From Cardiobacterium sp963553325 (GTDB lineage Bacteria; Pseudomonadota; Gammaproteobacteria; Cardiobacteriales; Cardiobacteriaceae): 11,989 bases of DNA. The notes beneath the pieces were generated by a model that did not search any database, had not been told where the DNA came from, and worked only from the letters and a program-made list of their open reading frames with translations. This document shows positions 1 to 6,385 of this stretch, in pieces. Positions within the stretch are counted from its first letter, which is position 1. Each line of letters starts with the position of its first letter. Location of the stretch: contig CAUVOF010000072.1 of NCBI GenBank assembly GCA_963553325.1, positions 1-11,989 of the forward strand. Reading direction: 5' to 3'. The position numbers and the translations under genes are program-made.

Positions 1-46
1 CACATGTGTCACCCATGTCTGCGCACATGTGTTACCTATGTCTCCG
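1..46. repeat. 23-bp tandem direct repeat, two copies
   Basis: Copies at 1-23 and 24-46 match at 20 of 23 positions (differences at the 10th, 14th and 21st bases). Each has an internal ACATGT palindrome. They could be transposase binding sites at an IS end. More copies may lie to the left, outside the window. Confidence 0.75.
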
Positions 47-55
47 GTCTGTACA
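1..55. mobile_element. Putative end of an IS481/IS21-like insertion sequence
   Basis: Two 23-bp units stand in tandem at 1-23 and 24-46. Both begin CACATGTGT, share ATGTCT, and differ at three positions. They are followed by GGTCTGTACA. Read on the minus strand the sequence starts TGTACAGACC and then carries two GACATRGGTRACACATG-type units, which resembles the repeated transposase-binding ends of IS481/IS21-type elements. No transposase is inside the window, so the element would extend left of base 1. The family call rests on remembered resemblance only, and the boundary near base 55 is a guess from the TGTACA end. Confidence 0.4.
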
Positions 56-118
56 CCATAGTCGCTACCCTGTATGTATATCGATCGGGTATTTCGTTAG
101 AGACGTCGCTACGCGATT

Positions 119-133
119 CCCCCCCCCCCCCCC
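119..133. repeat. 15-base poly-C homopolymer tract
   Basis: An uninterrupted run of 15 C residues is followed directly by GGGG, about 100 bp before the fecC start codon. In Neisseria and other mucosal bacteria, C/G runs of this length slip during replication and switch or tune gene expression. Here the tract is in an intergenic position, so it would act on transcription or on a neighbouring hairpin rather than on a reading frame. Length miscalls are common in such runs. Confidence 0.8.
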
Positions 134-137
134 GGGG

Positions 138-167
138 TTCCCCCGCTTCGCAGGGGAGGTTTTTTTT
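138..167 (+). terminator. Rho-independent terminator-like hairpin before fecC
   Basis: The stem pairs 138-143 with 153-158 (TTCCCC with GGGGAG, including one G-T pair). A C144/A152 mismatch, two further G-C pairs and a TTC loop follow. G159 comes next, then a run of eight T residues (160-167). It would stop transcription arriving from the IS side, so fecC probably needs its own promoter between 168 and 235. I see no convincing -35/-10 pair or Fur box there. Confidence 0.5.
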
Positions 168-235
168 ATCCACCAATAACAAAGTTCAGATTCCGAACCG
201 TCTCTACTATCCTTTTTCCTCACCCGGTTTTCCTC

Positions 236-1483
236 ATGAAATTTTTGCCTGTCTGGCTGAAATGGTTGCTGCCGCTGATTGCATTGGCGGCATTGTCTTT
301 GTATGCGACCTGGCTTTTTTTGCCGAAAGGCTCTGGCGCAGGCGCGGTGCTTGCCGCGCTCGCCCATCCGGCTGCGCCCGATTTGTCGCTCGACCAGCAC
401 ATTGTCCTGTCGGTGCGCCTGCCGCGCATTCTCACCGTGCTGTTGGTCGGCGCGGTGCTGGCGGTAAGCGGATTGCTGTTGCAAACGATGACGCGCAATC
501 CGCTCGCCTCGCCGTCGCTGCTTTCCATTAACGCAGGCGCGGGGCTGGGCATCATCGCCACCGGCGTCTTTTTGACCGCCTCGGCGGCAGGCGATTTTTC
601 CCTCACGGTAACGCCTGCCGGAGTCAATGCCACCGCGCTGACGCTTGCCGCTGCCATTCTCGCCCTCAGTCTCTTTTTCGCCTGGAACAGTTGGCGCGCG
701 CATGAACGCAGCCTGGTCGCACTCGCCATCGCCGCGCTGTGCAGCGTCGCCGGTCTTGTCGGCGTGCTTGTGTTTACGCGGTATGCGGCAAGTGATTTCA
801 TCGCCGCCGACGCGGTGCAACATTTCCTGCGCGGTACCCGCCTTTCCGTAGCTGCCGCCGTTGGCGGGGCGCTGTCGTGGTCGCTGGTGATGTTTATCAG
901 CTACAGCGGCGGGCGTTTGCAGCAAAACCGCCTAATTCTCGCCGGCATTGCCGTCAGCGCCTTTTGCGTCGCCCTCGGCCGCGCCGCGCTGCTGCTCGAT
1001 GAAACGCAGGCGGGCAGCGTCATGCGTTGGCTCGCCGGTAGTCTGAACAATATCACCTGGGCGCAGTTGCATCAGTTTTGGCCGTGGGTGGTGTTGCCTA
1101 TCCTGCCGCTGCTCTGGCTCTTGCCCAAGCTCAATATTCTCCGCCTCTCCGACGATGCGGCGCAGTCGCTCGGCCTCTCCGTGCGGCAGCTGCGCGGCAT
1201 GGTGAACGTCATCGTCCTGCTGTGGGTCGGTGCGGCGGTCGCCATTACCGGTCCGGTCGCCTTTATCGGTCTGCTGGTACCGCATCTAGCGAAGGGCTGG
1301 ATTGGCTACGACTTGCGCCTTGCCGTGCCGATGAGCGCATTGCTCGGCGCGCTGCTCTTGGTCGCTGCCGACGTGCTTGCCATCCACCTCGCCTACCCGG
1401 CGCAACTGCCCGCAGGCGCGGTACTCGCCATCATCGGCGCGCCCTGCTTCGTCATCCTCGCCAAACGCCGGAGCCACACATGA
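236..1483 (+). CDS. fecC: FecC-like ferric siderophore/ferric citrate ABC transporter permease with an internal extension
   Basis: This is an inner-membrane permease of the FecCD/BtuC family, one half of the channel that moves an iron(III) chelate from the periplasm into the cytoplasm. It has an N-terminal hydrophobic segment (about 8-29), the family motif RNPLASPSLLSIN at 88-100, NRLILAGIAVSAFC around 231-244, GPVAFIGLLVPHLA at 339-352 (the loop that docks on the ATPase), and a closing LPAGAVLAIIGAPCF at 391-405. These track E. coli FecC closely. At 415 residues it is about 80 longer than FecC. The extra part lies at about 113-203 and adds two hydrophobic stretches (about 131-150 and 159-181). 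The start was chosen because it gives the expected N-terminal membrane segment, though its ribosome binding site is weak. It overlaps fecD by ATGA. The fec name is by similarity, and the true substrate could be another siderophore. Confidence 0.85.
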   Translation: MKFLPVWLKWLLPLIALAALSLYATWLFLPKGSGAGAVLAALAHPAAPDLSLDQHIVLSVRLPRILTVLLVGAVLAVSGLLLQTMTRNPLASPSLLSINAGAGLGIIATGVFLTASAAGDFSLTVTPAGVNATALTLAAAILALSLFFAWNSWRAHERSLVALAIAALCSVAGLVGVLVFTRYAASDFIAADAVQHFLRGTRLSVAAAVGGALSWSLVMFISYSGGRLQQNRLILAGIAVSAFCVALGRAALLLDETQAGSVMRWLAGSLNNITWAQLHQFWPWVVLPILPLLWLLPKLNILRLSDDAAQSLGLSVRQLRGMVNVIVLLWVGAAVAITGPVAFIGLLVPHLAKGWIGYDLRLAVPMSALLGALLLVAADVLAIHLAYPAQLPAGAVLAIIGAPCFVILAKRRSHT

Positions 1484-2436
1484 ACCGCCCCCGCCGCATC
1501 CAGCTCGTCCTGCTCGTGCTGGTCATCCTCGCCTTCTACGCCGCGCTTGCCCTCGGCACGACGACGCTCTCGCCCGCGCAAATCTGGCAAGGCTTCATCC
1601 AGCACGACTTTGAAATCTGGCAATACCGCCTGCCGCGCGCCATCCTCGCCATCTACATCGGCGCGGCGCTCGCCCTCTCCGGCACCATCATCCAGGGCAT
1701 CATCCACAACCCGCTCGCCTCGCCGGACATCCTCGGCATCAACCACGGCGCCAGCCTCGTTGCCGTCCTCACCCTGACGCTCGCCAGCAGCACGCCGCTG
1801 TGGGCGCTGCCGCTTGCCGCCTGCATCGGTGCCGTCGCCGCCTTCCTCATCCTGATGAGCCTCACCCGCCGCCACACCGGGCCGCTGCAAATGGCACTCA
1901 TCGGCGTCGCCCTCTCCGCGCTCTACGCCGCCATCGCCAACTACCTGCTGCTCACCTGGCCGCAGAACCTCAATACCGCGATGGTCTGGCTTACCGGTAG
2001 CCTCTGGAACCGCTCTTGGAGCTTCGTCGCCATTGCTGCGCCCATCCTCACCCTGCTGCTGCCGCTGGCGCTGCTTGCCAGCAAAACCTTCGACCTGCTC
2101 ACCCTCGGCGACGCCAAAGCGGCAACCCTCGGCATCAACGTCCGCCGACAACGCACCCTGCTGCTCGCGCTGGCGGTACTACTCGCCGCCATCGCCGTCT
2201 CGGTCGCAGGGCCCATCACCTTCCTCGGCCTTGTCGCGCCGCATCTCGCGCGCAAACTCGTCGGCGGCCGCCACATCGACCTGCTGCCCGCGGCAATGCT
2301 CACCGGCGCGCTCATCCTGCAAACGAGTGACATCGCCGTGCGCAGCATCCGCCCGCCGCTGGAACTACCCGCCGGCATCTTCACCGCCCTCATCGGCGCG
2401 CCCTACTTCTTCTACCTGCTCAGACGGAAACACTAA
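1480..2436 (+). CDS. fecD: FecD-like ferric siderophore/ferric citrate ABC transporter permease
   Basis: This is the second FecCD-family permease subunit and would pair with FecC as the membrane channel of an iron-chelate importer. Its 318 residues equal the length of E. coli FecD. Visible landmarks are the N-terminal membrane helix (about 8-26), YRLPRAILA at 49-57, HNPLASPDILGIN at 76-88, LTGSLWNRSWSF at 171-182, GPITFLGLVAPHLAR at 244-258 (ATPase-docking region), and LELPAGIFTALIGAPYF near the C-terminus. The start codon overlaps the fecC stop in ATGA, with GGAG eight bases upstream, so translation is probably coupled. The stop overlaps the fecE start by one base. A longer upstream reading of the same frame exists but would only repeat fecC DNA out of frame, so it was not used. 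Confidence 0.87.
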   Translation: MNRPRRIQLVLLVLVILAFYAALALGTTTLSPAQIWQGFIQHDFEIWQYRLPRAILAIYIGAALALSGTIIQGIIHNPLASPDILGINHGASLVAVLTLTLASSTPLWALPLAACIGAVAAFLILMSLTRRHTGPLQMALIGVALSALYAAIANYLLLTWPQNLNTAMVWLTGSLWNRSWSFVAIAAPILTLLLPLALLASKTFDLLTLGDAKAATLGINVRRQRTLLLALAVLLAAIAVSVAGPITFLGLVAPHLARKLVGGRHIDLLPAAMLTGALILQTSDIAVRSIRPPLELPAGIFTALIGAPYFFYLLRRKH

Positions 2437-3221
2437 TGGCACTGCACATCCAAAACCTGCACAACGGCTACGGCGACAACAAAATCCTGCACGGCATCAC
2501 CGCCACCATCCCCAGCGGCAAAATCACCGCGCTCATCGGGCCGAACGGCTGCGGCAAATCGACCCTGCTCAAAACCATCGCCCGCCTGCTGCCGCCACAA
2601 TCGGGCGAACTCACCTTAGACGGCGACCCCGTCTATCGCATGAGCCCGCGCCATTTCGCCCGCCGCCTCTCGCTCTTGCCGCAGCACCACATGATTCCCG
2701 AAGGCATCAGCGTGCGCACCCTCGTCGGCTACGGCAGAAGCCCCTACCTTAACCTGTGGGGACGCCTCGGCAAAGCCGACCTCGACATCGTCGAGCGCGT
2801 CATGGCAGCGACCCACACCGACACCCTTGCCGACAAGCGCGTCGATGAACTCTCCGGCGGCCAACAACAGCGCGCCTTCCTTGCGATGACCCTCGCCCAG
2901 GAAACGCCGTACCTGCTGTTGGACGAACCGACCACCTACCTCGATCTCAACCACCAAATCGCGCTGATGGACATGATGCGCGCCCAGCAAGAAAAAGGGA
3001 CGACCGTCATCACCGTCCTGCACGACCTGAACCAGGCGGCGCGCTACTGCGACCACCTCGTCGTGCTGAAAGCGGGGCATCTCGTCGCCGAAGGCAGCCC
3101 GGCGGAAGTGCTAACGCCTGCGCTGCTCGCCGACGTCTTCGCGGTCAATGCCGCGCCGTACACCTGGGCGTCCCCATTCTCAAAGGTGAAAATCAGCCGC
3201 CAGTTACCGCTAACGGCGTAG
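2436..3221 (+). CDS. fecE: FecE-like iron-chelate ABC transporter ATPase with altered C-terminus
   Basis: This is the cytoplasmic ATPase that powers the FecCD channel. It shows Walker A GPNGCGKST at 35-43, Q-loop Q83 in LLPQHH, signature LSGGQQQR at 139-146, Walker B YLLLDEP at 159-165 with catalytic E164, and H-loop H196 in VLHDLNQ. Similarity to E. coli FecE is strong along almost the whole chain, including PEGISV and LNLWGRL. It breaks after about residue 240. The last 20 or so residues (YTWASPFSKVKISRQLPLTA) do not resemble the FecE tail. Their codons are antisense to a HigB-type toxin fragment at 3161-3223, so the native 3' end appears to have been lost and replaced. All catalytic motifs remain and the missing part is small, so the protein may still work. 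The start overlaps the fecD stop by one base (TAATG). Confidence 0.87.
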   Translation: MALHIQNLHNGYGDNKILHGITATIPSGKITALIGPNGCGKSTLLKTIARLLPPQSGELTLDGDPVYRMSPRHFARRLSLLPQHHMIPEGISVRTLVGYGRSPYLNLWGRLGKADLDIVERVMAATHTDTLADKRVDELSGGQQQRAFLAMTLAQETPYLLLDEPTTYLDLNHQIALMDMMRAQQEKGTTVITVLHDLNQAARYCDHLVVLKAGHLVAEGSPAEVLTPALLADVFAVNAAPYTWASPFSKVKISRQLPLTA

Positions 3222-3223
3222 TT
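3161..3223 (-). pseudogene. HigB/RelE-type toxin C-terminal remnant
   Basis: On the minus strand the sequence encodes YAVSGNWRLIFTFENGDA, followed by QV. This is the conserved C-terminal core of the HigB (RelE superfamily) mRNA-cleaving toxins, typically GNWRxxFRFENGDA. There is no toxin N-terminus, no HigA antitoxin and no final residues. The upstream side is joined in frame to an integrase fragment, and the downstream side runs into antisense fecE. It is a non-functional scar of a toxin-antitoxin locus, probably cargo of a former integrated element. The identification is from the motif alone. Confidence 0.65.
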
Positions 3224-3461
3224 GTCGAGTTCGCGCAGGAATGTCCCGATTTCAGCAGCAGGCAGGGCGGGATGGTGTTTGACCCGCTTGTCCGCGCTGC
3301 GCACGATTTTTGGCGCGGATGCGGCCGGGTTGAAGGTCGCCCTGCCCGTCTGAATGGTGAAGTTGAAAACGGCGCTGAGGCGCTGCTTGAGGCGGCTCGC
3401 CGTTTCTGGGCGGTCGTTCGGTAGGTTTGGCTTGTCGGATGGTGATTTCTGTGAGGGGCAT
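3224..3461 (-). pseudogene. P4-type tyrosine integrase remnant, internally deleted and frameshifted
   Basis: Starting at ATG 3461 on the minus strand, MPLTEITIRQAKPTER matches the N-terminus of P4-family integrases. After about base 3414 the similarity jumps to another frame: from 3406 it reads ETASRLKQRLSAVF, TGRATFNPAA and then KHHPALPAAEIGTFLREL. These are characteristic of the core-binding domain, normally well over 100 residues further on. The catalytic domain with its R-H-R-Y residues is absent, and the frame passes straight into the HigB remnant. The gene is therefore dead. Its orientation, reading away from the 3' end of the nearby tRNA-Ser gene, is the usual layout of a P4-type island. 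Confidence 0.75.
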
Positions 3462-3502
3462 GGCCAAAAAGTCAGGGGGGTGATGCCCTGATTTTAGCCT
3501 GA

Positions 3503-3526
3503 AAAATGAACCCCAAAATAAACCCC
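3503..3526. repeat. Tandem 12-bp direct repeat upstream of the integrase remnant
   Basis: AAAATGAACCCC (3503-3514) and AAAATAAACCCC (3515-3526) are adjacent and differ at one base. On the minus strand they read GGGGTTTATTTT then GGGGTTCATTTT, 42 bp before the integrase ATG. G-rich short repeats in this place are common upstream of P4-type integrase genes and could be integrase arm sites. That role is inference. Confidence 0.55.
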
Positions 3527-3547
3527 GTTTTGCGTTCGCTGGGCTTG

Positions 3548-3654
3548 TATAGCAATCCACGCAAAGTCCTGTACGGTGTTGCGCCGCCTTGCCGTACAAA
3601 TGCGTACTGCCTTCGGCGGCGCGCCTTGTACATAACTCTGCGTGTATCGCTATA
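3548..3654. mobile_element. 107-bp MITE-like inverted-repeat element, resembling a Correia element
   Basis: The ends are 27-bp imperfect inverted repeats (3548-3574 and 3628-3654) that match at 22 of 27 positions. They begin TATAGC and end GCTATA, with CACGCA/TGCGTG inside. Nested within are a second inverted pair, GCGCCGCC and GGCGGCGC, and GTAC motifs. The layout (TATAG termini, GTAC, then a GCCGCC/GGCGGC core, about 105 bp, no gene) resembles the neisserial Correia repeat-enclosed elements, which are non-autonomous MITEs inserting at TA. The inverted repeat is direct observation. The family name is inference. Confidence 0.6.
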
Positions 3655-3752
3655 TTTCTTTGAATTGGGGAAGGCTGTTTTGGACGAAAGAAAATTCGTT
3701 ACAATTTGTTATATAAGGGATTTTTACCGAAAAATCGGCATAATTTGGACGT
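3655..3752. other. AT-rich spacer with no recognisable gene
   Basis: This stretch between the MITE-like element and the tRNA terminator is clearly richer in A and T than its surroundings. It contains a 7-bp inverted repeat (3719-3725 with 3730-3736, loop ACCG). No convincing coding sequence or promoter is seen. It is probably leftover DNA of the integrated element next to the tRNA gene. Confidence 0.5.
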
Positions 3753-3782
3753 AAAAAAATCGCCTTGAAACAGGCGATTTTT
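3753..3782 (-). terminator. Rho-independent terminator of the tRNA-Ser gene
   Basis: AAAAATCGCC (3755-3764) pairs perfectly with GGCGATTTTT (3773-3782) around an 8-base loop. On the minus strand the hairpin is followed by a T run, placing a strong terminator eight bases past the CCA end of the tRNA. Confidence 0.8.
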
Positions 3783-3789
3783 GGGGTAG

Positions 3790-3880
3790 TGGCGGAGAGA
3801 CAGGGATTCGAACCCTGGGAGGGCTATTAACCCCCGTCGGTTTTCAAGACCGGTGCATTAAACCACTCTGCCATCTCTCC
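3790..3880 (-). tRNA. tRNA-Ser (anticodon UGA), CCA encoded
   Basis: Read on the minus strand, the gene opens GGAGAGATGGCAGAGTGG and closes with TTCGAATC, TCTCTCC, discriminator G and CCA. The 7-bp acceptor stem is perfect. The anticodon arm CCGGTCTTGAAAACCG holds anticodon TGA. A long variable arm (CGGGGGTTAATAGCCCTCCC region) marks it as a class II serine tRNA. The genomic 3' CCA is at 3790-3792. The tRNA decodes UCA and other UCN codons. Tyrosine integrases often use the 3' ends of such genes as attachment sites, and an integrase remnant lies 330 bp beyond. Confidence 0.95.
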
Positions 3881-3892
3881 GAATGGCGGCGG

Positions 3893-3921
3893 ATTATAGG
3901 GAGTCGCCTGGTTCTTGTCTA
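3893..3921 (-). promoter_or_regulatory. Sigma-70 promoter of tRNA-Ser
   Basis: On the minus strand, -35 TAGACA (3921-3916; one mismatch to TTGACA) is separated by exactly 17 bp from a perfect -10 TATAAT (3898-3893). The -10 ends 12 bp before the tRNA 5' end, as expected for a very short leader. Confidence 0.85.
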
Positions 3922-3976
3922 GTAGTGCGGCAAACTTTGTTCCAACAGCGGCTATCTTCGCCAAAAATCGTACCGC

Positions 3977-5230
3977 TCAGGCATTGGCAGGCAACTCGGC
4001 AAACGCCTGCGCAATACCGATGACGACGTTCGCTGCCTTTTCCATCACATCGACGGAAATGTATTCCAGCGGCCCGTGGAAATTCTCGCCGCCGGTAAAG
4101 AGGTTCGGCGTTGGCAATCCCATGAACGACAGGTGCGCGCCGTCGGTGCCGCCGCGAATCGGGTCAGTCAGCGGGGTGATGCCCTGCGCGCGCATGACAT
4201 TTTCTGCGATGTCTATCAGATAGCGGTGCGGCTCGATTTTTTCGCGCATATTGCGGTAATGCGCGTGGATTTCGACTTTGCCGCAGTCTTCGCCGTAGTC
4301 GCGCTGCATCGCCGCCATCGTATCGCTCAGCATTTTGCCCCAGGCGGCGAGTTCTTCGCGGCTGAAGCTGCGTAGTGCGTAAAGCAGGTGGCATTCTTCC
4401 AGTGAGCCTTCGATTTTGCGCAGGAAGATGAAGCCTTCGCGGCCGCTGCTCGTTTCCGGGGTTTTGTGCGCCGGCAGGCGGCTTTGGAATTCGCAGGCGC
4501 GCGCCCAGCCGTTAATCATCACGTCTTTCGCGGTGCCGGGGTGAACGCTGCGCCCGTAGAGGGTAACGGTCGCTTCGTCGGCGTTGAAATTCTCATACTG
4601 CAACTCGCCCAAGCGGCCGCCATCGACCGTGTAGGCGACGTCCGCGCCAAAGGCGGCGACGTCAAAATGATGCGGGCCACGACCGATTTCTTCATCTGGC
4701 GTAAAAGCGATGCGGATTTTGCCGTGCGCGATTTCCGGGTGCGCCTGCAAGTATTCAACCGCCGACAGGATAATGGCAATGCCGGATTTGTCATCCGCGC
4801 CGAGTAGCGTCGTGCCGTCGGTCGTAACCAACGTATGCCCGCGTAATTCACGCAAATGCGGAAACGCCCGCGGCGACAGCGTCAATTCACTGCCGGCAAG
4901 GGCGATGACGCCGCCGTCGTAGTTTTCTATGACTTGTGGGCGGACGTTTTCGCCGCTGAAATCCGGCGCGGTATCAACGTGCGCCAGCAGTCCCAGCACC
5001 GGCACGGCGCGCGCGCTGGTCGCCGGCAAGGTGGCGAACAGATAGCCCTTGTCATCGAGGCTAATCTCGGCAAGCCCCATCGCGGTCAGCTCATCGCTCA
5101 GCAAGCGAAGCAAATCCCACTGCTGCGGCGTGCTGGGGACGCTGTCGCTGCCGGCGTCCGATGTGGTGTGAATTTTGACGTAGCGCAGCAGGCGCGCAAG
5201 CAAGGGTTGTTTCAGGGTGGCAATGGTCAT
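3977..5230 (-). CDS. pepT: Peptidase T (tripeptide aminopeptidase)
   Basis: This cytoplasmic dinuclear-zinc M20B peptidase releases the N-terminal residue of tripeptides. It has 417 residues, against 408 in E. coli PepT. Landmarks are LLAHVDTAPDFSGENV with zinc ligand H84 and D86, GADDKSG with bridging D146, TPDEEIGRG with catalytic E180 and ligand E181, VDGG with D203, RSVHPG with H229, and GGENFHGPLEY with ligand H385. RGGTDGAHLSFMGLPTPNLF at 359-378 is highly characteristic. The start at 5230 gives the expected N-terminus and has GAGGT five bases upstream. An earlier in-frame start would add an unrelated arginine- and cysteine-rich leader, so it was rejected. It is divergent from the yeiH-like gene. 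No clear terminator is seen before the tRNA promoter downstream. Confidence 0.95.
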   Translation of the reverse strand: MTIATLKQPLLARLLRYVKIHTTSDAGSDSVPSTPQQWDLLRLLSDELTAMGLAEISLDDKGYLFATLPATSARAVPVLGLLAHVDTAPDFSGENVRPQVIENYDGGVIALAGSELTLSPRAFPHLRELRGHTLVTTDGTTLLGADDKSGIAIILSAVEYLQAHPEIAHGKIRIAFTPDEEIGRGPHHFDVAAFGADVAYTVDGGRLGELQYENFNADEATVTLYGRSVHPGTAKDVMINGWARACEFQSRLPAHKTPETSSGREGFIFLRKIEGSLEECHLLYALRSFSREELAAWGKMLSDTMAAMQRDYGEDCGKVEIHAHYRNMREKIEPHRYLIDIAENVMRAQGITPLTDPIRGGTDGAHLSFMGLPTPNLFTGGENFHGPLEYISVDVMEKAANVVIGIAQAFAELPANA

Positions 5231-5260
5231 GGTTACCTCGTGCTGATGGGGGAAGCGGCA

Positions 5261-5266
5261 ATGATA
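5261..5266 (-). promoter_or_regulatory. Possible -10 box for pepT
   Basis: TATCAT on the minus strand lies about 30 bp upstream of the pepT start, in the 115-bp divergent spacer. No good -35 is present at 16-18 bp, so this is a weak call. A second TATCAT on the plus strand at 5315-5320 could serve the divergent gene in the same way. Confidence 0.25.
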
Positions 5267-5345
5267 GCACCGCCGCCACAGCGCGACTTCACCCCACCAG
5301 CCGCCACGTGAAGGCGTATCATGCGCGCATTTTTCGGGGTTCCTC

Positions 5346-6347
5346 ATGAGACAAAAACTGATTGGAATGCTGCCGGTGTTGGCAGTTGTCATCCTCGCCT
5401 GGCTTGCCAGCCGCGCGCCGCAACTGGCGCGGGTTGGCTTCAGCATGCTGACGCTCGCCATCCTCATCGGCATGCTCGTCGGCAACACCCTCTACCCGCG
5501 CCTCAGCGCGCATTGCCACGAAGGCGTGGTCTTCAGCAAAGGCCAACTGCTGCGCCTCGGCATCATTCTCTACGGCTTCCGCCTGACGCTCTCACAGGTC
5601 GCCGCGGTCGGCGTGAACAGCATCCTCGCCGACGCCCTCATGCTTAGCAGCACCTTCCTTCTCACCTGCTGGATAGGCATCCGCTGGCTGAAAATCGAAC
5701 GCCACACCGCCTGGTTAATGGGCGCGGGCAGCGGCATCTGCGGCGCCGCCGCCATCATCGCCACCGCGCCGGTGGTGCGCGCTGAATCGCCTAACGTCAT
5801 CGTCGCCGTCGCCACCGTGGTGATATTCGGCACGGTCGGCATCTTCCTCTATCCCTACATGCACGCCGCGCAATGGTGGCCGCTCTCTGACGCCGCCTTC
5901 GGCGTCTATATCGGTTCCAGCGTGCACGAAGTGGCGCAGGTGGTCGCTGCTGGTAACGCTATCAACGACAGCATCGCCGACATCGCCGTTACCACCAAAA
6001 TGATTCGGGTGATGATGCTCGCGCCTTTCCTCATCGTCCTTTCCTGGTGGATGAGCCGCTTCGCCCACCACGACAGCGCCACGCGCTGCATCGTCATCCC
6101 CTGGTTTGCCCTCGGCTTCATCGCGGTGATGGTGTTTAACTCGCTCGTTACCCTGCCGCCCGCGCTGCTCGATACCATCAACACCCTGGACAACTGGCTG
6201 CTCGCCATGGCAATGGCGGCGCTCGGCATGACCACCCACCACAGCACCCTGCGCCAGGCGGGCATCAAACCGCTCATCCTTGGCGCGATTATTCTCGTTT
6301 GGCTGGTCGTTGCCGGTGGCTTGTTGCAACGCTGGCTCGGCGGCTAA
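5346..6347 (+). CDS. YeiH/UPF0324-family membrane protein, putative sulfate exporter family
   Basis: A 333-residue polytopic inner-membrane protein of the YeiH family (UPF0324, also called putative sulfate exporter). The family is grouped with anion transporters, but the substrate is not settled for most members. About ten hydrophobic segments are visible. Conserved signatures are LLRLGIILYGFRLTLSQ (68-84), GAGSGICGAAAIIATAP (126-142), YIGSSVHEVAQVVAAG (188-203) and TKMIRVMMLAP (217-227). The length is close to E. coli YeiH (349). The start at 5346 has a GGGG-containing ribosome binding region nine bases upstream. It is divergent from pepT and followed after 38 bp by the permease gene on the same strand, so the two may be co-transcribed. 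Confidence 0.85.
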   Translation: MRQKLIGMLPVLAVVILAWLASRAPQLARVGFSMLTLAILIGMLVGNTLYPRLSAHCHEGVVFSKGQLLRLGIILYGFRLTLSQVAAVGVNSILADALMLSSTFLLTCWIGIRWLKIERHTAWLMGAGSGICGAAAIIATAPVVRAESPNVIVAVATVVIFGTVGIFLYPYMHAAQWWPLSDAAFGVYIGSSVHEVAQVVAAGNAINDSIADIAVTTKMIRVMMLAPFLIVLSWWMSRFAHHDSATRCIVIPWFALGFIAVMVFNSLVTLPPALLDTINTLDNWLLAMAMAALGMTTHHSTLRQAGIKPLILGAIILVWLVVAGGLLQRWLGG

Positions 6348-6385
6348 CCCCCCATCCTGTTATTACTCACAAAAAGGAAAACCCC

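Noticed and set aside
65..925. Open frames antisense to fecC (286 and 193 codons)
   Set aside because: Their compositions are rich in Q, R and G, there is no motif, and they lie opposite a clear membrane-protein gene and across the poly-C tract.
1393..2151. 252-codon frame antisense to fecC/fecD
   Set aside because: It is highly charged, repetitive G/E/D/R sequence typical of the reverse of hydrophobic GC-rich genes, with no family resemblance.
3345..3356. Partial match (CCGTCTGAA) to the neisserial DNA uptake sequence
   Set aside because: It is a single 9-base match inside the integrase relic. No other copies were noticed in 12 kb, so chance is the better explanation.
3252..3599. 115-codon minus-strand frame covering the integrase start as one gene
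   Set aside because: Only the MPLTEITIRQAKPTER part is integrase-like. The upstream residues come from the MITE and the downstream residues are out of frame with the true integrase core.
3506..3754. 82-codon plus-strand frame across the MITE-like element
   Set aside because: Most of it is the inverted-repeat element read through. There is no homology signal and no good ribosome binding site.
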